From Pseudophaeobacter arcticus DSM 23566 (GTDB lineage: Bacteria; Pseudomonadota; Alphaproteobacteria; Rhodobacterales; Rhodobacteraceae), in contig NZ_AXBF01000004.1 of NCBI RefSeq assembly GCF_000473205.1, positions 186,001-250,000 on the forward strand: a DNA stretch of 64,000 bases. The letters are read 5' to 3'. The stretch's first letter is position 1. Each line of letters starts with the position of its first letter. The notes beneath the pieces were generated by a model. The model worked only from the letters and a program-made list of their open reading frames with translations, was not told the DNA's origin and made no database searches. The position numbers and the translations under genes are program-made. This document shows positions 52,665-62,400 of the stretch, one piece after another.

Positions 52665-54053
52665 TTAGCCCAGCCAATCTTTGCGCAGAATTGCATCGCG
52701 CAGCGCAACCAGATCCCCGCGCAGCTGCTCTAGGCCAATTGGCCCCCCAAGGCAAACACGCAACGCTTCGCTGGGCTGGCCCACCACGGTAAAGGCGTCG
52801 CTGGGCATGATGCCAATCTGCCGATTGGCCATGCGCCCCATGACCTCAGCCCGGTTGGTGCCGCGGGGCAGTTCCACCCACAGGTTAAAGGCCTCGGGGG
52901 CGCTGGTCACAAAACACCCACATAGGATATCCTGCGCCAGCTCTTGCCGCTCTGCCGCGGCGCGGCGCACAAAAGCCTGGATCTCGGTGGCGGTGCCGTC
53001 TTCGATCCAGTGCCCCAGCAACGCCAGGCTCAGCGGCGAGGCCATCACATTGATGCTGCGCAGCGCCTGGGAGAAGCCTCCCATCTCGGCCCGTTGTGGC
53101 ACGGTTGTATAGGCAAGCCGCAGGCCAGCACCAAAACATTTGGAAATCCCGGCGACATGCCAGGCCAGATCTGGCAGGTGGTGGGCAATCGGCGGCGGTG
53201 CATCTGCGGCGACAAATCTATAGGCATCATCCTCGATCAGTTGAAGATCATGCTGCATCAGCACCTCGGCAATCTCGCGGCGGCGGGTTGCGGACATTGT
53301 TTGGGTGGTTGGGTTCTGCAGGGTTGGGTTCAGGTAGAGCGCCGCAGGCCAATGTTCGCTAATGGCCCGCTCCAGCGCCTCGGGGCGCAGCCCCTCCCGG
53401 TCGCTTGGCACCCCCACCAGCTTCAGCCCCAGGCGGGCGGCGATGGAGCGAATGCCGGGGTAGGTCAAAGTCTCACACAGCAGGGTCTGTCCTGGTTCGC
53501 TCAGCAGCGTCAGAATCGCATAGATACTGGCATGGGCACCCGGCGTGATGGCAAACCTGTCGGCGGCAAAGTCCAGCCCGTTTGCCTGCATCCAATCCCG
53601 GGCAATCTCGCGGTCGGCAGCGCTGCCCCGCACCGATTGATAGCGCAACAATGGCACCAGATTTGCCGCCACATGGCCCAGGCCACTGGCCATACGGGCG
53701 ACCAGGGCAGGATCATCCGGTTCCGGCGGCATGTTCATCATCGGGTCTTCTTCCAAAATTCGGCGGGGATCCGGCACCGCGTTTGATCCGTCCAGCGCCT
53801 CCCGCAGGTCAGGCGCGCGCACAAATGTCCCACGGCCAACAAAGCTTTCGATGTCGCCGCGCCGCACGGCCTCGGCATAACCTCTTGAAGCGGTAGAAAA
53901 ATCTACCCCTAGATCCTGTGCCACCCCGCGCTGGGGTGGCAGCCGGTCACCTGGCAGCAAAAGGCCCGCGTCAATATCTGCGCGAATGGCGTCCGCGATT
54001 TCCACATAACGCGGCTTGTCCGAAACCGGCAGTGTCGGGCTCCAGTGTTTCAA
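52665..54053 (-). CDS. MocR-type regulator (GntR HTH plus aminotransferase fold)
   Basis: 462 residues: GntR winged helix (KPRYVEIADAIRADIDAGLLLPGDRLPPQRGVAQDLGV) followed by a class-I aminotransferase domain with NPTLQNPTTQTMS and the PLP lysine in VAGISKCFGAGLRLAY. MocR proteins use PLP to sense amino acids or vitamers. The start is TTG 54053 with GGAGAG upstream; GTG 54068 is possible. The DMT exporter downstream is the likely target. Confidence 0.85.
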   Translation of the reverse strand: MKHWSPTLPVSDKPRYVEIADAIRADIDAGLLLPGDRLPPQRGVAQDLGVDFSTASRGYAEAVRRGDIESFVGRGTFVRAPDLREALDGSNAVPDPRRILEEDPMMNMPPEPDDPALVARMASGLGHVAANLVPLLRYQSVRGSAADREIARDWMQANGLDFAADRFAITPGAHASIYAILTLLSEPGQTLLCETLTYPGIRSIAARLGLKLVGVPSDREGLRPEALERAISEHWPAALYLNPTLQNPTTQTMSATRRREIAEVLMQHDLQLIEDDAYRFVAADAPPPIAHHLPDLAWHVAGISKCFGAGLRLAYTTVPQRAEMGGFSQALRSINVMASPLSLALLGHWIEDGTATEIQAFVRRAAAERQELAQDILCGCFVTSAPEAFNLWVELPRGTNRAEVMGRMANRQIGIMPSDAFTVVGQPSEALRVCLGGPIGLEQLRGDLVALRDAILRKDWLG

Positions 54054-54223
54054 AGGATCTCTCCCCACGGCGGTCTTTCCTCATCCAGTTCCAAAGCGTG
54101 ATTCAACACGGGTCTTGTGCTGGAATATCCCCAAGTCGCTGGCAATTGCAACCAAATTGACCGCATCATTGTTTGCAATCAATCACGAAACACCTTAGAG
54201 GAATGCAAAGACAGGAATCAAAG

Positions 54224-54652
54224 ATGGCGATACCCAAGATGACCCAAGACAGCAGCACAGTGACAACCGCCCCCAAGCAAGCATTGTCTGATCAAACAGT
54301 GCTGCGCCCCTGGAAACCTGCCGCATTGCGCGGCTTGCGACTGCGTTGCCCCAGCTGCGGCGAAGGCAAGCTGCTGCAAGGCTATCTGAAAGTGAAACAC
54401 AGCTGCGACAACTGCGGCCAGGAGCTCTATCACAATCGCGCTGACGACGGCCCGGCCTATCTGACCATTTTGCTGGTCGGGCACCTGCTCGGCTTTGCGC
54501 TTCACATCACTTACACGCAGTTTCGGCCTGACCCTTTCACCCTGGCATTGATCATGTCGCTGGTGACCATATTGAGCTCTCTTTTGTTATTGCCGCGAAT
54601 GAAGGGTCTTGTGGTTGCCTATCAATGGGCCAAACGCATGCACGGCTTTTAG
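54224..54652 (+). CDS. DUF983 membrane protein (copy 2)
   Basis: 142 residues, the same length as copy 1 at 5912. It has CPSCGEGKLLQGYLKVKHSC, then CDNCGQEL, ADDGPAYLTILLVGHLLG and LPRMKGLVVAYQWAKRMHGF. The cytosolic N-terminus and helices match copy 1, but the N-terminal 40 residues differ. AGGAATCAAAG precedes the ATG at 54224. Confidence 0.85.
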   Translation: MAIPKMTQDSSTVTTAPKQALSDQTVLRPWKPAALRGLRLRCPSCGEGKLLQGYLKVKHSCDNCGQELYHNRADDGPAYLTILLVGHLLGFALHITYTQFRPDPFTLALIMSLVTILSSLLLLPRMKGLVVAYQWAKRMHGF

Positions 54653-54703
54653 GCCACCACCTGAAAGCCTGAAAACCCAACCCATTAAAACTGAATTTTG
54701 ATA

Positions 54704-54737
54704 CACGCCGAAAGCCACCAAGACGGCCTTCGGCGTG
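54704..54737. other. Inverted repeat after the second DUF983 gene
   Basis: CACGCCGAA(A)GCC pairs with GGCCTTCGGCGTG around a short loop. A-rich sequence follows, so it is not a classical plus-strand terminator. A weaker stem with five Ts (CACGG/CCGTG, 54790-54815) lies further on and may stop transcription. Confidence 0.45.
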
Positions 54738-54884
54738 AAAATCCTTGATCACGATAGAAATTATCCTACACTTGGGGTTGATCACCACGTGCACGGAATA
54801 CGGATGCCGTGTTTTTCTCACGCTATAGCACGGTGATAATTCCAAGACTGTTTTTTGCTGCCGCATGTTTGTTAAGGGGATAAA

Positions 54885-57047
54885 ATGGCGGGCGATCAGA
54901 TCCTCCAGGCCAGAAAAACACATGCAGAAAACATAAGAGAATCGTCAAACTGGCTGTTCTATTATTTCATGGTTGCCGTCGGGTTATGCATCTGCGCCGC
55001 CACGACCCGCGCCATTCCCTATGGGCCACTTTACTACATTGGCATCCCAATTTTCTTGATATTCTTTGTGGCCCCGCCAATGATTTTTCCGGGTGGAAAA
55101 CATCACACAAAGCGCGTCACTCTGCTCGTCCTTGGCCTGTTTATTATCGCGACCACCAGCCTTACCTTTCTCGGTCTGGCATCGCCCGGCTGGCTCATTC
55201 TGCTGACTGCCCCCATCATTTCAGTGGCTTTGGTGGGACGGCATGCGGCCTATCTGACGCTGACCGTTTCCCTGCTCATTTCAATCAGCCTCGGCTATCT
55301 GCATTCAGCGGGACATCTGCAGACCAATACTCTCAACTACGATCATCACACAGAAAATTGGCTCAACTGGATGGTGATGACATTCGCCCTGTTATTTAGC
55401 GGTACCGCCTGTATCACCCTAACGGAGCATCTGCGCACGCAATGGGAAGCCTCCAACATCGCGCTTTATAAACAGCATGATCAAATGCATGCCTTGGTTG
55501 AATATGCCCCGGAAGCCATATTGATATATGATATGGATCTGGGCTGCTTTATCACCAGCAACACCCGCGCGGAGCAAATTCTTGGATATTCCCGCGATGA
55601 ACTTATGCAGGCAATTACCCCCAAGATAAGCCCCCCCTTCCAACCTGACGGTCGCCGCTCCCGAGTGGCGGTATCCACCTATCTTCGGCAGACCCTTGCA
55701 GGCGAGTTCCCTGTTTTTGAATGGCAGTTTGAAAACAAAAACGGAGACATGCTAGATTGTGAGGTTTCTCTGGCCCGCCTGCCGCCCCTTGATCGAAAAC
55801 TCATCCGCGCCAGCGTGGTCGAAATCTCGGCCCGCAAGGCAGAGATCAAGGAACGTGCCAAGATCCAAGAACAGCTCGCGGTCTCCCAGAAACTGGAAGC
55901 AGTGGGTAAGTTGACCGGCGGCGTGGCGCATGATTTCAACAACCTTCTGGCCGTCACACTGGGAAATCTGGAGTTGCTCCGGGACGAGATTGATGACGAG
56001 CAACATAAGCAGCTCATCGAAAAGGGCATTGCCGCGACACTGCGGGGGTCGGATCTGACCCGCAACATGCTGGCCTTTGCCCGCAAGGCCAGCCTGGAGC
56101 CCAGCCCGATCGACATCAATCTGGTGGTGCAGGAAACTAAAAATTGGATCAGCCGGACCCTGCCCGCAACAATCTCCGTCAACACCTCCCTGCTTGATGG
56201 GCTTTGGCTGGTTGAAGCCGACCCCAGCGCCACCGAAAGCGCGCTTTTGAACCTGATCCTCAATGCCCAGGATGCCATGCCCAACGGTGGCAAGCTCACC
56301 ATTGAAACCGCCAACATTATTATTGATAAAAACTACATTGATGCGCGCCAGGAAGAGCTGCCACCAGGGCGTTATGTGATGCTGGCGGTCAGCGATACCG
56401 GCGAGGGCATTCCCCCAGAGATCGTGCCCGATATCTTTGAGCCCTTCTTTTCGACCAAGGCCCCGGGCGGCAATTCCGGCCTGGGGCTTTCTATGGTTCA
56501 CGGCTTCATGCGCCAGTCCAATGGCACTGTCCAAGTCTATTCCGAGCCAGGAATAGGCACCACCTTCAAGCTGTTCTTCAAAGTGGCAGCTTCCTCCTCA
56601 GAAGAAGCCGATGCGCGCCCCGAGGCAGAACCAGAGACAACCAACCATACCGCGCGGCGAATTTTGCTGGCAGAAGACAATGCTTCCGTTCTGGAAGTCT
56701 TGATCCAAACCCTGCAAAAGGCCGGGTATGTCGTCACGGCAGCACCGTCGGGGGACGCGGCAAAGGAAATTTTTGAAGCGGATCCTCACTTTGATCTCTT
56801 GATCACGGATATCGTCATGCCGGGTCGGCTCTTGGGCACCGGCCTTGCCGCAGAGCTGCGCAGCCTGGCCCCGGATCTGCCGGTGATTTTTATGTCAGGA
56901 TACGCCAGCGAGGCTGCGGTACATGGGAACGGGCTGCGCCCCGAAGACATCCGCCTGATGAAACCCGTGCAACGCACCGATCTATTTGCTGCCATCCAAA
57001 AAGCACTGGGACAGGGCACAGATAGCCTCGATACCGGGCGCGGATGA
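54885..57047 (+). CDS. PAS-containing hybrid histidine kinase
   Basis: 720 residues: about six membrane helices in residues 24-178, a PAS domain (about 200-315, EYAPEAILIYDMDLGCFITSNTRAEQILGYS), the H-box GGVAHDFNN with His349, an HATPase domain (LNLILNAQDAMP; DTGEGIPPEI; GLGLSMVHG) and a C-terminal receiver (about 590-710) with Asp642 in ITDIVMPG. All catalytic residues look intact. The signal is unknown. AAGGGGATAAA precedes the ATG. The secreted-protein operon follows on the same strand. Confidence 0.9.
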   Translation: MAGDQILQARKTHAENIRESSNWLFYYFMVAVGLCICAATTRAIPYGPLYYIGIPIFLIFFVAPPMIFPGGKHHTKRVTLLVLGLFIIATTSLTFLGLASPGWLILLTAPIISVALVGRHAAYLTLTVSLLISISLGYLHSAGHLQTNTLNYDHHTENWLNWMVMTFALLFSGTACITLTEHLRTQWEASNIALYKQHDQMHALVEYAPEAILIYDMDLGCFITSNTRAEQILGYSRDELMQAITPKISPPFQPDGRRSRVAVSTYLRQTLAGEFPVFEWQFENKNGDMLDCEVSLARLPPLDRKLIRASVVEISARKAEIKERAKIQEQLAVSQKLEAVGKLTGGVAHDFNNLLAVTLGNLELLRDEIDDEQHKQLIEKGIAATLRGSDLTRNMLAFARKASLEPSPIDINLVVQETKNWISRTLPATISVNTSLLDGLWLVEADPSATESALLNLILNAQDAMPNGGKLTIETANIIIDKNYIDARQEELPPGRYVMLAVSDTGEGIPPEIVPDIFEPFFSTKAPGGNSGLGLSMVHGFMRQSNGTVQVYSEPGIGTTFKLFFKVAASSSEEADARPEAEPETTNHTARRILLAEDNASVLEVLIQTLQKAGYVVTAAPSGDAAKEIFEADPHFDLLITDIVMPGRLLGTGLAAELRSLAPDLPVIFMSGYASEAAVHGNGLRPEDIRLMKPVQRTDLFAAIQKALGQGTDSLDTGRG

Positions 57048-57147
57048 GCTGTCTGCCAGTTGCAGCGCCCGGATTTGGATGAAATCGAAGGAAGGCCTGG
57101 TCAACTGCGGGCCTCCTGGCCTCTGGCGGGGGCTCAACCAGATAAAT

Positions 57148-57161
57148 TTGCTCTAAATCAA
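57148..57161. promoter_or_regulatory. FNR-like half-matching site
   Basis: TTGCT-CTAA-ATCAA fits the FNR/FnrL pattern TTGAT-N4-ATCAA at nine of ten positions. It lies 56 nt before the start of the 57218 gene. One such match may be chance. Confidence 0.3.
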
Positions 57162-57217
57162 AGTGAGTCATATGGCACTCCCCTAGGCTTGAAGGCGGCA
57201 TTTCAGGAGGCCATTCA

Positions 57218-58690
57218 ATGCACAGCTTTCCAAGGTTTTCAGCACTAGAAAACGTGGCATGCCCCAGGGCTTTGCAGATCCTTCGCCCAGGAAAGCTCTT
57301 TCGGGTCTTGCTGTGTTCCTGCTGGCTTTTATCGCCTCTGTCGGTGCAGGCGGATGAGGTAGATGTAATCCGCAACGAAGCCAATCAGACTCTCCGGGAT
57401 CTGGAATCCAGGGGCTATGTCGCCCCTACCCTCTCAGACCTGAGCAAATACCCTGCGCGAACAATTCGCGACTTAAAAACTGTGCTCGATGGCCAAAGGG
57501 ATGACTGTCTCAAGGCCGTTGCCGGATCACTTTTCCTGGATGCGCACCGGCGCGAAGCCAGCGTTGAAGCTGCGGTCGAGGATCTGCAAAATACCAATTT
57601 GATACGGGATCTTGCCGATATCTGGGGAATGTCGCTGCTGGCAGAGATCAATCCAAATCTGCAGGTGGATCTACAAATTGATCCCTACATGTTCCTGCAG
57701 TCGAACCTTGCAGATTCAGTGAGTTCCCTTTCGGGCATGTTCGAAAATCTGCACAAAACGGTAAATGCCTTTGTCGACCACAACCGCGAGGCCATCGCCA
57801 ACAGCCGGGAGGTCTGGATAGAGGATATCATCCGGGTCAGCACCCTGCACAACTGGAATGAAAACACAGTTGCCGGGGCGCAGGAAAAACTGCGCGCAAA
57901 GGTAGCAAAGGCCCATGCCGGTATCCAGGCCGCAGAAGTTACCGCCAAAGCCGCGATACCAAAGATCGAAGAGAGGTTTCAGGACCGGCTGTCACGTATC
58001 GCCAGCGCCCGCGATGTCGAGATTTACAAGCTGGACAGGGAAATCAATTCCGAAGCCGCATATAACATCAAACTCGGCACCATTCAGGCCAATTTTGTTG
58101 CCGCCAATCAAGAGGCCAGGGACCAACGGGTCGCGGAATTCAAGCAGGCATTGCAGTCGCGTCAGCACATGATCTCGTTGAACCTGCAAAGAATTGCCAT
58201 GGCCCATGTTCAAAGCCAGGCCCTGGCGCGTTACGCTTTGCCCATTGCGCGCGGCGAATGCGACAAGATCACCAAAACCGGCTTTGTTCACACCCCCATT
58301 TCCTGCAAAGCGGGGGATTTCCTGTGCGAACTCACCCGGCTGCCCCATGGCAAATTGATGAGCACCTTCAAAGCCCTCGGTGTCACCCCAAGCGTTGGAT
58401 ATCTCAACTGTGTGTGTCGCGCTGCTGGCTATGGCAGTTCGGGGGCGTCTCAATTTTATGAGCCCGACACAATCGGCACCTTTGATGCGCGCTACTCCTG
58501 CCAGCATCCCGGTCCGCCCTGCATTGTCAGCGGCCTTGGCTGCACGCGTCATCCGCTCCCCACCGACCCGGAGAAGTGGAAGAATTGTGGTGCCAGGGTC
58601 GAAGCGGAGGGCAATCCCAATCCCTTTCAGGCTGTGGAGGCAGGCATTCGCGCCCGTGCAGCCGAGATCGCCGGTAAAAACAATGACTAG
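57218..58690 (+). CDS. Secreted helical/coiled-coil protein of unknown function
   Basis: 490 residues. The N-terminus has a basic start and a hydrophobic segment (LFRVLLCSCWLLSPLSVQA, about 27-45) that is a signal peptide with cleavage at VQA-DEV. Residues about 50-340 are mostly alpha-helical and charged with coiled-coil character (AQEKLRAKVAKAHAGIQAAEVTAKAA; NQEARDQRVAEFKQALQSRQ). The C-terminal 150 residues are Cys-rich (at least ten Cys, e.g. CKAGDFLCELTR, NCVCRAAGYG), as in extracytoplasmic proteins with disulfides. AGGAGG precedes the ATG. I recognise no family. First gene of a tight three-gene operon. Confidence 0.75.
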   Translation: MHSFPRFSALENVACPRALQILRPGKLFRVLLCSCWLLSPLSVQADEVDVIRNEANQTLRDLESRGYVAPTLSDLSKYPARTIRDLKTVLDGQRDDCLKAVAGSLFLDAHRREASVEAAVEDLQNTNLIRDLADIWGMSLLAEINPNLQVDLQIDPYMFLQSNLADSVSSLSGMFENLHKTVNAFVDHNREAIANSREVWIEDIIRVSTLHNWNENTVAGAQEKLRAKVAKAHAGIQAAEVTAKAAIPKIEERFQDRLSRIASARDVEIYKLDREINSEAAYNIKLGTIQANFVAANQEARDQRVAEFKQALQSRQHMISLNLQRIAMAHVQSQALARYALPIARGECDKITKTGFVHTPISCKAGDFLCELTRLPHGKLMSTFKALGVTPSVGYLNCVCRAAGYGSSGASQFYEPDTIGTFDARYSCQHPGPPCIVSGLGCTRHPLPTDPEKWKNCGARVEAEGNPNPFQAVEAGIRARAAEIAGKNND

Positions 58691-58696
58691 GACCAG

Positions 58697-59428
58697 ATGA
58701 TGTCACGCCGCGGCACCTTGCTTGCCCTTCTTCGCGTAGTTGTCCTGATGCTGTTTCTGATCGGTTTGGCGGCCCTGCCAAACTGGATCTGGGCCAGCCC
58801 CTTTCTGATTGCTGCCATTGCCATCTATTGGCGCGCCCCCCGGCCAGCCCTCCCGGACCGCGCGCTTTCATATAGCTGGGCAACAGCGATCGCAGGGCCT
58901 GATTGGATTGGCTTTCTTTTTGGCGGTCTGCTGTGTGTTCTGCCGATCTGGGCAGCGCGTGCTGACGGCGGGGCAGAGCTGCTGCACCCGGTGGCCTTTC
59001 TGGTTTGGCCGATTGCCGCAATCCTCCTGTCATTGCCGGTGATCGGCTGGCGCAACGAGGCCTACGCCCTGGTGCTGGATGCGCATTCATTTACGATCCA
59101 TACAGGCTTCAAGCCCCGCAGCATCCAATTTGACGCGGTTGCCCAGGCCAAACCCTGGCGTCGCGGCCTGCCCCGCTGGATGCGCTATCTGACACCGTTT
59201 TTGATCGCCAAGGGATATTACGGCCAGGCCGGGGGTCTCCTCTTGGCCCGCGACAGCACCGGTATCGCGCTTGAGCTCACCACCGGACCCAAGGTGGTGA
59301 TCAAGGCGGATGGCTTTGAGACCCCCACAAGGGCGCTCATGAAGCGGTTGCAACAGGCGGGCACCCCGATAGCCCCCGGCCTGTCCAGTTTTCTCCCCAA
59401 GACACGCCGACAGGCAGAAACGGAGTAG
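58697..59428 (+). CDS. Membrane protein of unknown function
   Basis: 243 residues with about four membrane helices in the first 120 residues (TLLALLRVVVLMLFLIGLAA; FLIAAIAIYW; WIGFLFGGLLCVLPIWAA; PVAFLVWPIAAILLSLPVIG) and a C-terminal domain that looks beta-rich (YALVLDAHSFTIHTGFKPRSIQF; LLLARDSTGIALELTTGPKVVI), reminiscent of bacterial PH-like domains. It starts 6 nt after the upstream stop and ends 3 nt before the next gene, so the three genes are one transcript. Confidence 0.75.
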   Translation: MMSRRGTLLALLRVVVLMLFLIGLAALPNWIWASPFLIAAIAIYWRAPRPALPDRALSYSWATAIAGPDWIGFLFGGLLCVLPIWAARADGGAELLHPVAFLVWPIAAILLSLPVIGWRNEAYALVLDAHSFTIHTGFKPRSIQFDAVAQAKPWRRGLPRWMRYLTPFLIAKGYYGQAGGLLLARDSTGIALELTTGPKVVIKADGFETPTRALMKRLQQAGTPIAPGLSSFLPKTRRQAETE

Positions 59429-59431
59429 ATC

Positions 59432-62400
59432 ATGTTTATTCGACTGATTGCCGCCTTGGTACTGGCGCTCTTGGCTCCCCTTTCTGCCGGTGCCGGAGAC
59501 TGGAAGGACTACAGTCTTCGCACTACCAACTTTGCGGTGCCGCAGGCCTGGTATCAAACCATGGACATGCGGGAGGAAGAGCTGGATTTTGTCAGCCCGG
59601 ATGAACGGTTTAAACTTTGGGCGCGGTGGTGGTTCCCGGATGAGCCTTTGTTGGGATATCCCGATATTGTCTCCCACGAAGAGCTGACCATTGCCGGGCA
59701 GCCAGCGCTGTTCATCCATTCGGAACTGGCAGGCGAGCGCATATTGGAGCTGGCCTTTTTGATGCCAGACGCAAAGGGCGACCAATTCCTCTTTCAGCTG
59801 ATCGCGCAAAACACACCCCTGGCCGAGCACCGCGCCATGTTTGATCAATTGCTGGCACGCCTTCGGCTGGACGGTGTCCCGGCAAAGCCTGGCCGCGAGC
59901 AACTGCCCCCGACGCAGACCCCCGCACCGCACCCCGAAGCCGAGAGCGCGCCGGTGGTGCCCAGACAACCCGTCACAGCAGGGCCGGGCAAGAAACCCAG
60001 CGCGGCGGCGGCGTCAAACGAACAACATCCAGCACCACAGGCACCACAGCCCGCGTCAGAACCCGCATCTGACAGCTCTTGGGCGGCGGTGCTGAAGACA
60101 AATTTTGGCAATGATTGTGACACCGAAGCAACCACAAGACAGATGCGCCGGATGCTTGGCATTCTGCAAGACGCCGGGGCGGACGTGACGCTTACCCTGT
60201 CCTGTCAGCATGGGCGCCTGCCGGTTTTTGCCGTGACATTCCCTTTTGATCAACAGGGCGCGACGGAAGATTATTTTCACCCCCTTTATGACAAGCTGCT
60301 GCTGCGCAACGGGGACCAGCCTTTTGCCCTATTCGAGGTGCGTGACCATTTACTGACCCAGGTCTCGTTGCGCAAAAATGGTGAAATTGATCTCAACTAT
60401 AAGACCCTGCAGTGGCCAGAGGCAGCAGGCTCACCGTCGCAACCCGCCCCCATGGCGCAGACCACACAGCCCGGTGTTGCACCGTCACCGGGGGGCAAGA
60501 CCCGCAAAGCCGATCCCGGAGCCACCCCAAGCGAGCAGGTCGAAGCAGCAACGGACAGGCCGAGCCAGCAACAGGAACAGCACAGCGGCCCAATAGTTCT
60601 GTTTGATGGCAACACCCTGCAGCAATTCACGCCTTTTGCCCATGTGGGTGCAGATTTTGCGGCCTGGGCCAGTCAACAGGCGGGCACTTTGGCGCTCACC
60701 ATCCCGGATGGCCAGAACAGGGCCAAACTCGGCATACAAACAAAAAATGCGCTGGTCTCCTTCCCCAGCCGTAACGATCACCAAGCAACCCGGCTCAGCT
60801 TCACCATAGATGCGGATCAGTCCAATACCTTTGTCATGGCCCTGACCCCCGCTGACAAGGCTGATCTCGACCCTTGGGAAAGCTTTGATTTGCGCCTGCT
60901 CATTCTGCGCCTCGACGATGGATCCGCCTTTGCACAGTTGCGTCACCGGGAGGATTCAAACACCTATGACATGCGCTTCCCCTGGCCCAAAGGGCAGGTC
61001 ACCTTTGATGTCATTCTGCGCCCCGATCAGGGTGTTGAACTGCGCAATCAGGCAGGTGGGAGATTGGGTTGGGCCGCATTGGATCAGGACTATTCAGGCC
61101 GCAATTGGATTTTGCAAACCTATGTTGCCGAAGGCCGCCGCACCACAAACACCAGGCTGAACCTTGCGCGGATTGTTTTGGACACAGTGCAGGCGCAGCC
61201 GCTTCCCCCCATTGATGCGCTCACGCAGGGGCCGCGCAAAACGACCATCTTTGACGGACAGGCTATAGCGCCGGTTTGGGCCAATCTGTCAAACCCAGCA
61301 AGCGCCGCCCACCGGTTCTCCACTCTGCAAGACGGCGCCTTAAACCTGTCCTGGCCGCAATCAGACACCGTCAAGACACTTGGGATTTATTCCAACGAGC
61401 CCATTCTTTGGCTCGACCACTTTGGCAAAAATGCCGTCGCGCGCATCACGGTCTCTTTGGACGGCAGCCAAACGGGAGATTTCACGGTGGGGTTTCACAG
61501 TCGCTTTGGGTTGCCGGAAAATCGACTGGGCGGCGAGGCCTGTATGCTGAATGTTGCCCAGCAAGAGACTGGCTATCAGGTGGTTCTGGCAGGCAGTGAA
61601 GGCCAGACGTCGGTGCTTGACCTGGGCACAGTCGAGGCCATCCCCGATCAGTTCACATTTGTTCTGACCCCGCGTGGTATCTCGGTGCTGATGGCGGGCA
61701 CATCCGCAAAACCAACCTCTTGCCGGTGGTTAAAGGATGGCACCGGGCTGCGGCTCTGGGCCTATGCCACCGGACGGGCTGACCGCAGGACCGGACTGAC
61801 GTTGAAACAGATCGACGTCAACTACAGTCCAGACATTGCACCTGCGACAGAACCAGCCGTTTCTGATCTGCCAGCTTTGCCTGTGACCACTTTGTTTACC
61901 GGTGAGTCGGGGCCGGAATGGACCAAGCGTGATATCGGCGACGCCCTGTTTGCAAATCTGGCCGAACAAACCCCTCAAGGGATCACCCTGTCACGCCGCC
62001 CCAATCCGCCCTCGGGCAACCGGATTGCACTGGTCAGCGCTGAGCCCGTCGTCAATCTGGACTACCGCATAGCCGCCACACCCTTTGAGACAAAATTCTG
62101 GATCCGCCCCGATGACCCGGACATGCGGACCAGAATTTACTTCAGCGAGAGCGCAGCGAATGTGGAGAAGACTGCGGTTGCTGCCTTAACCCTGGAAAGC
62201 CTTGATGGCCCCAATCGGCAGGGCGGCCTAAAACTGACCTTCCACACCGGTCACTTCCACTATGACCATTGGTCGCGCACCCTGGACGCAGACTGGCGCA
62301 AGACCTGGGATGGCAGTTTCACCATTGGGTTTGACCGGGGCCAGATCTATATCCTGATGGGGCAGGACAAAATCCTGTCAGCACAAACAACGCGCAGCGG

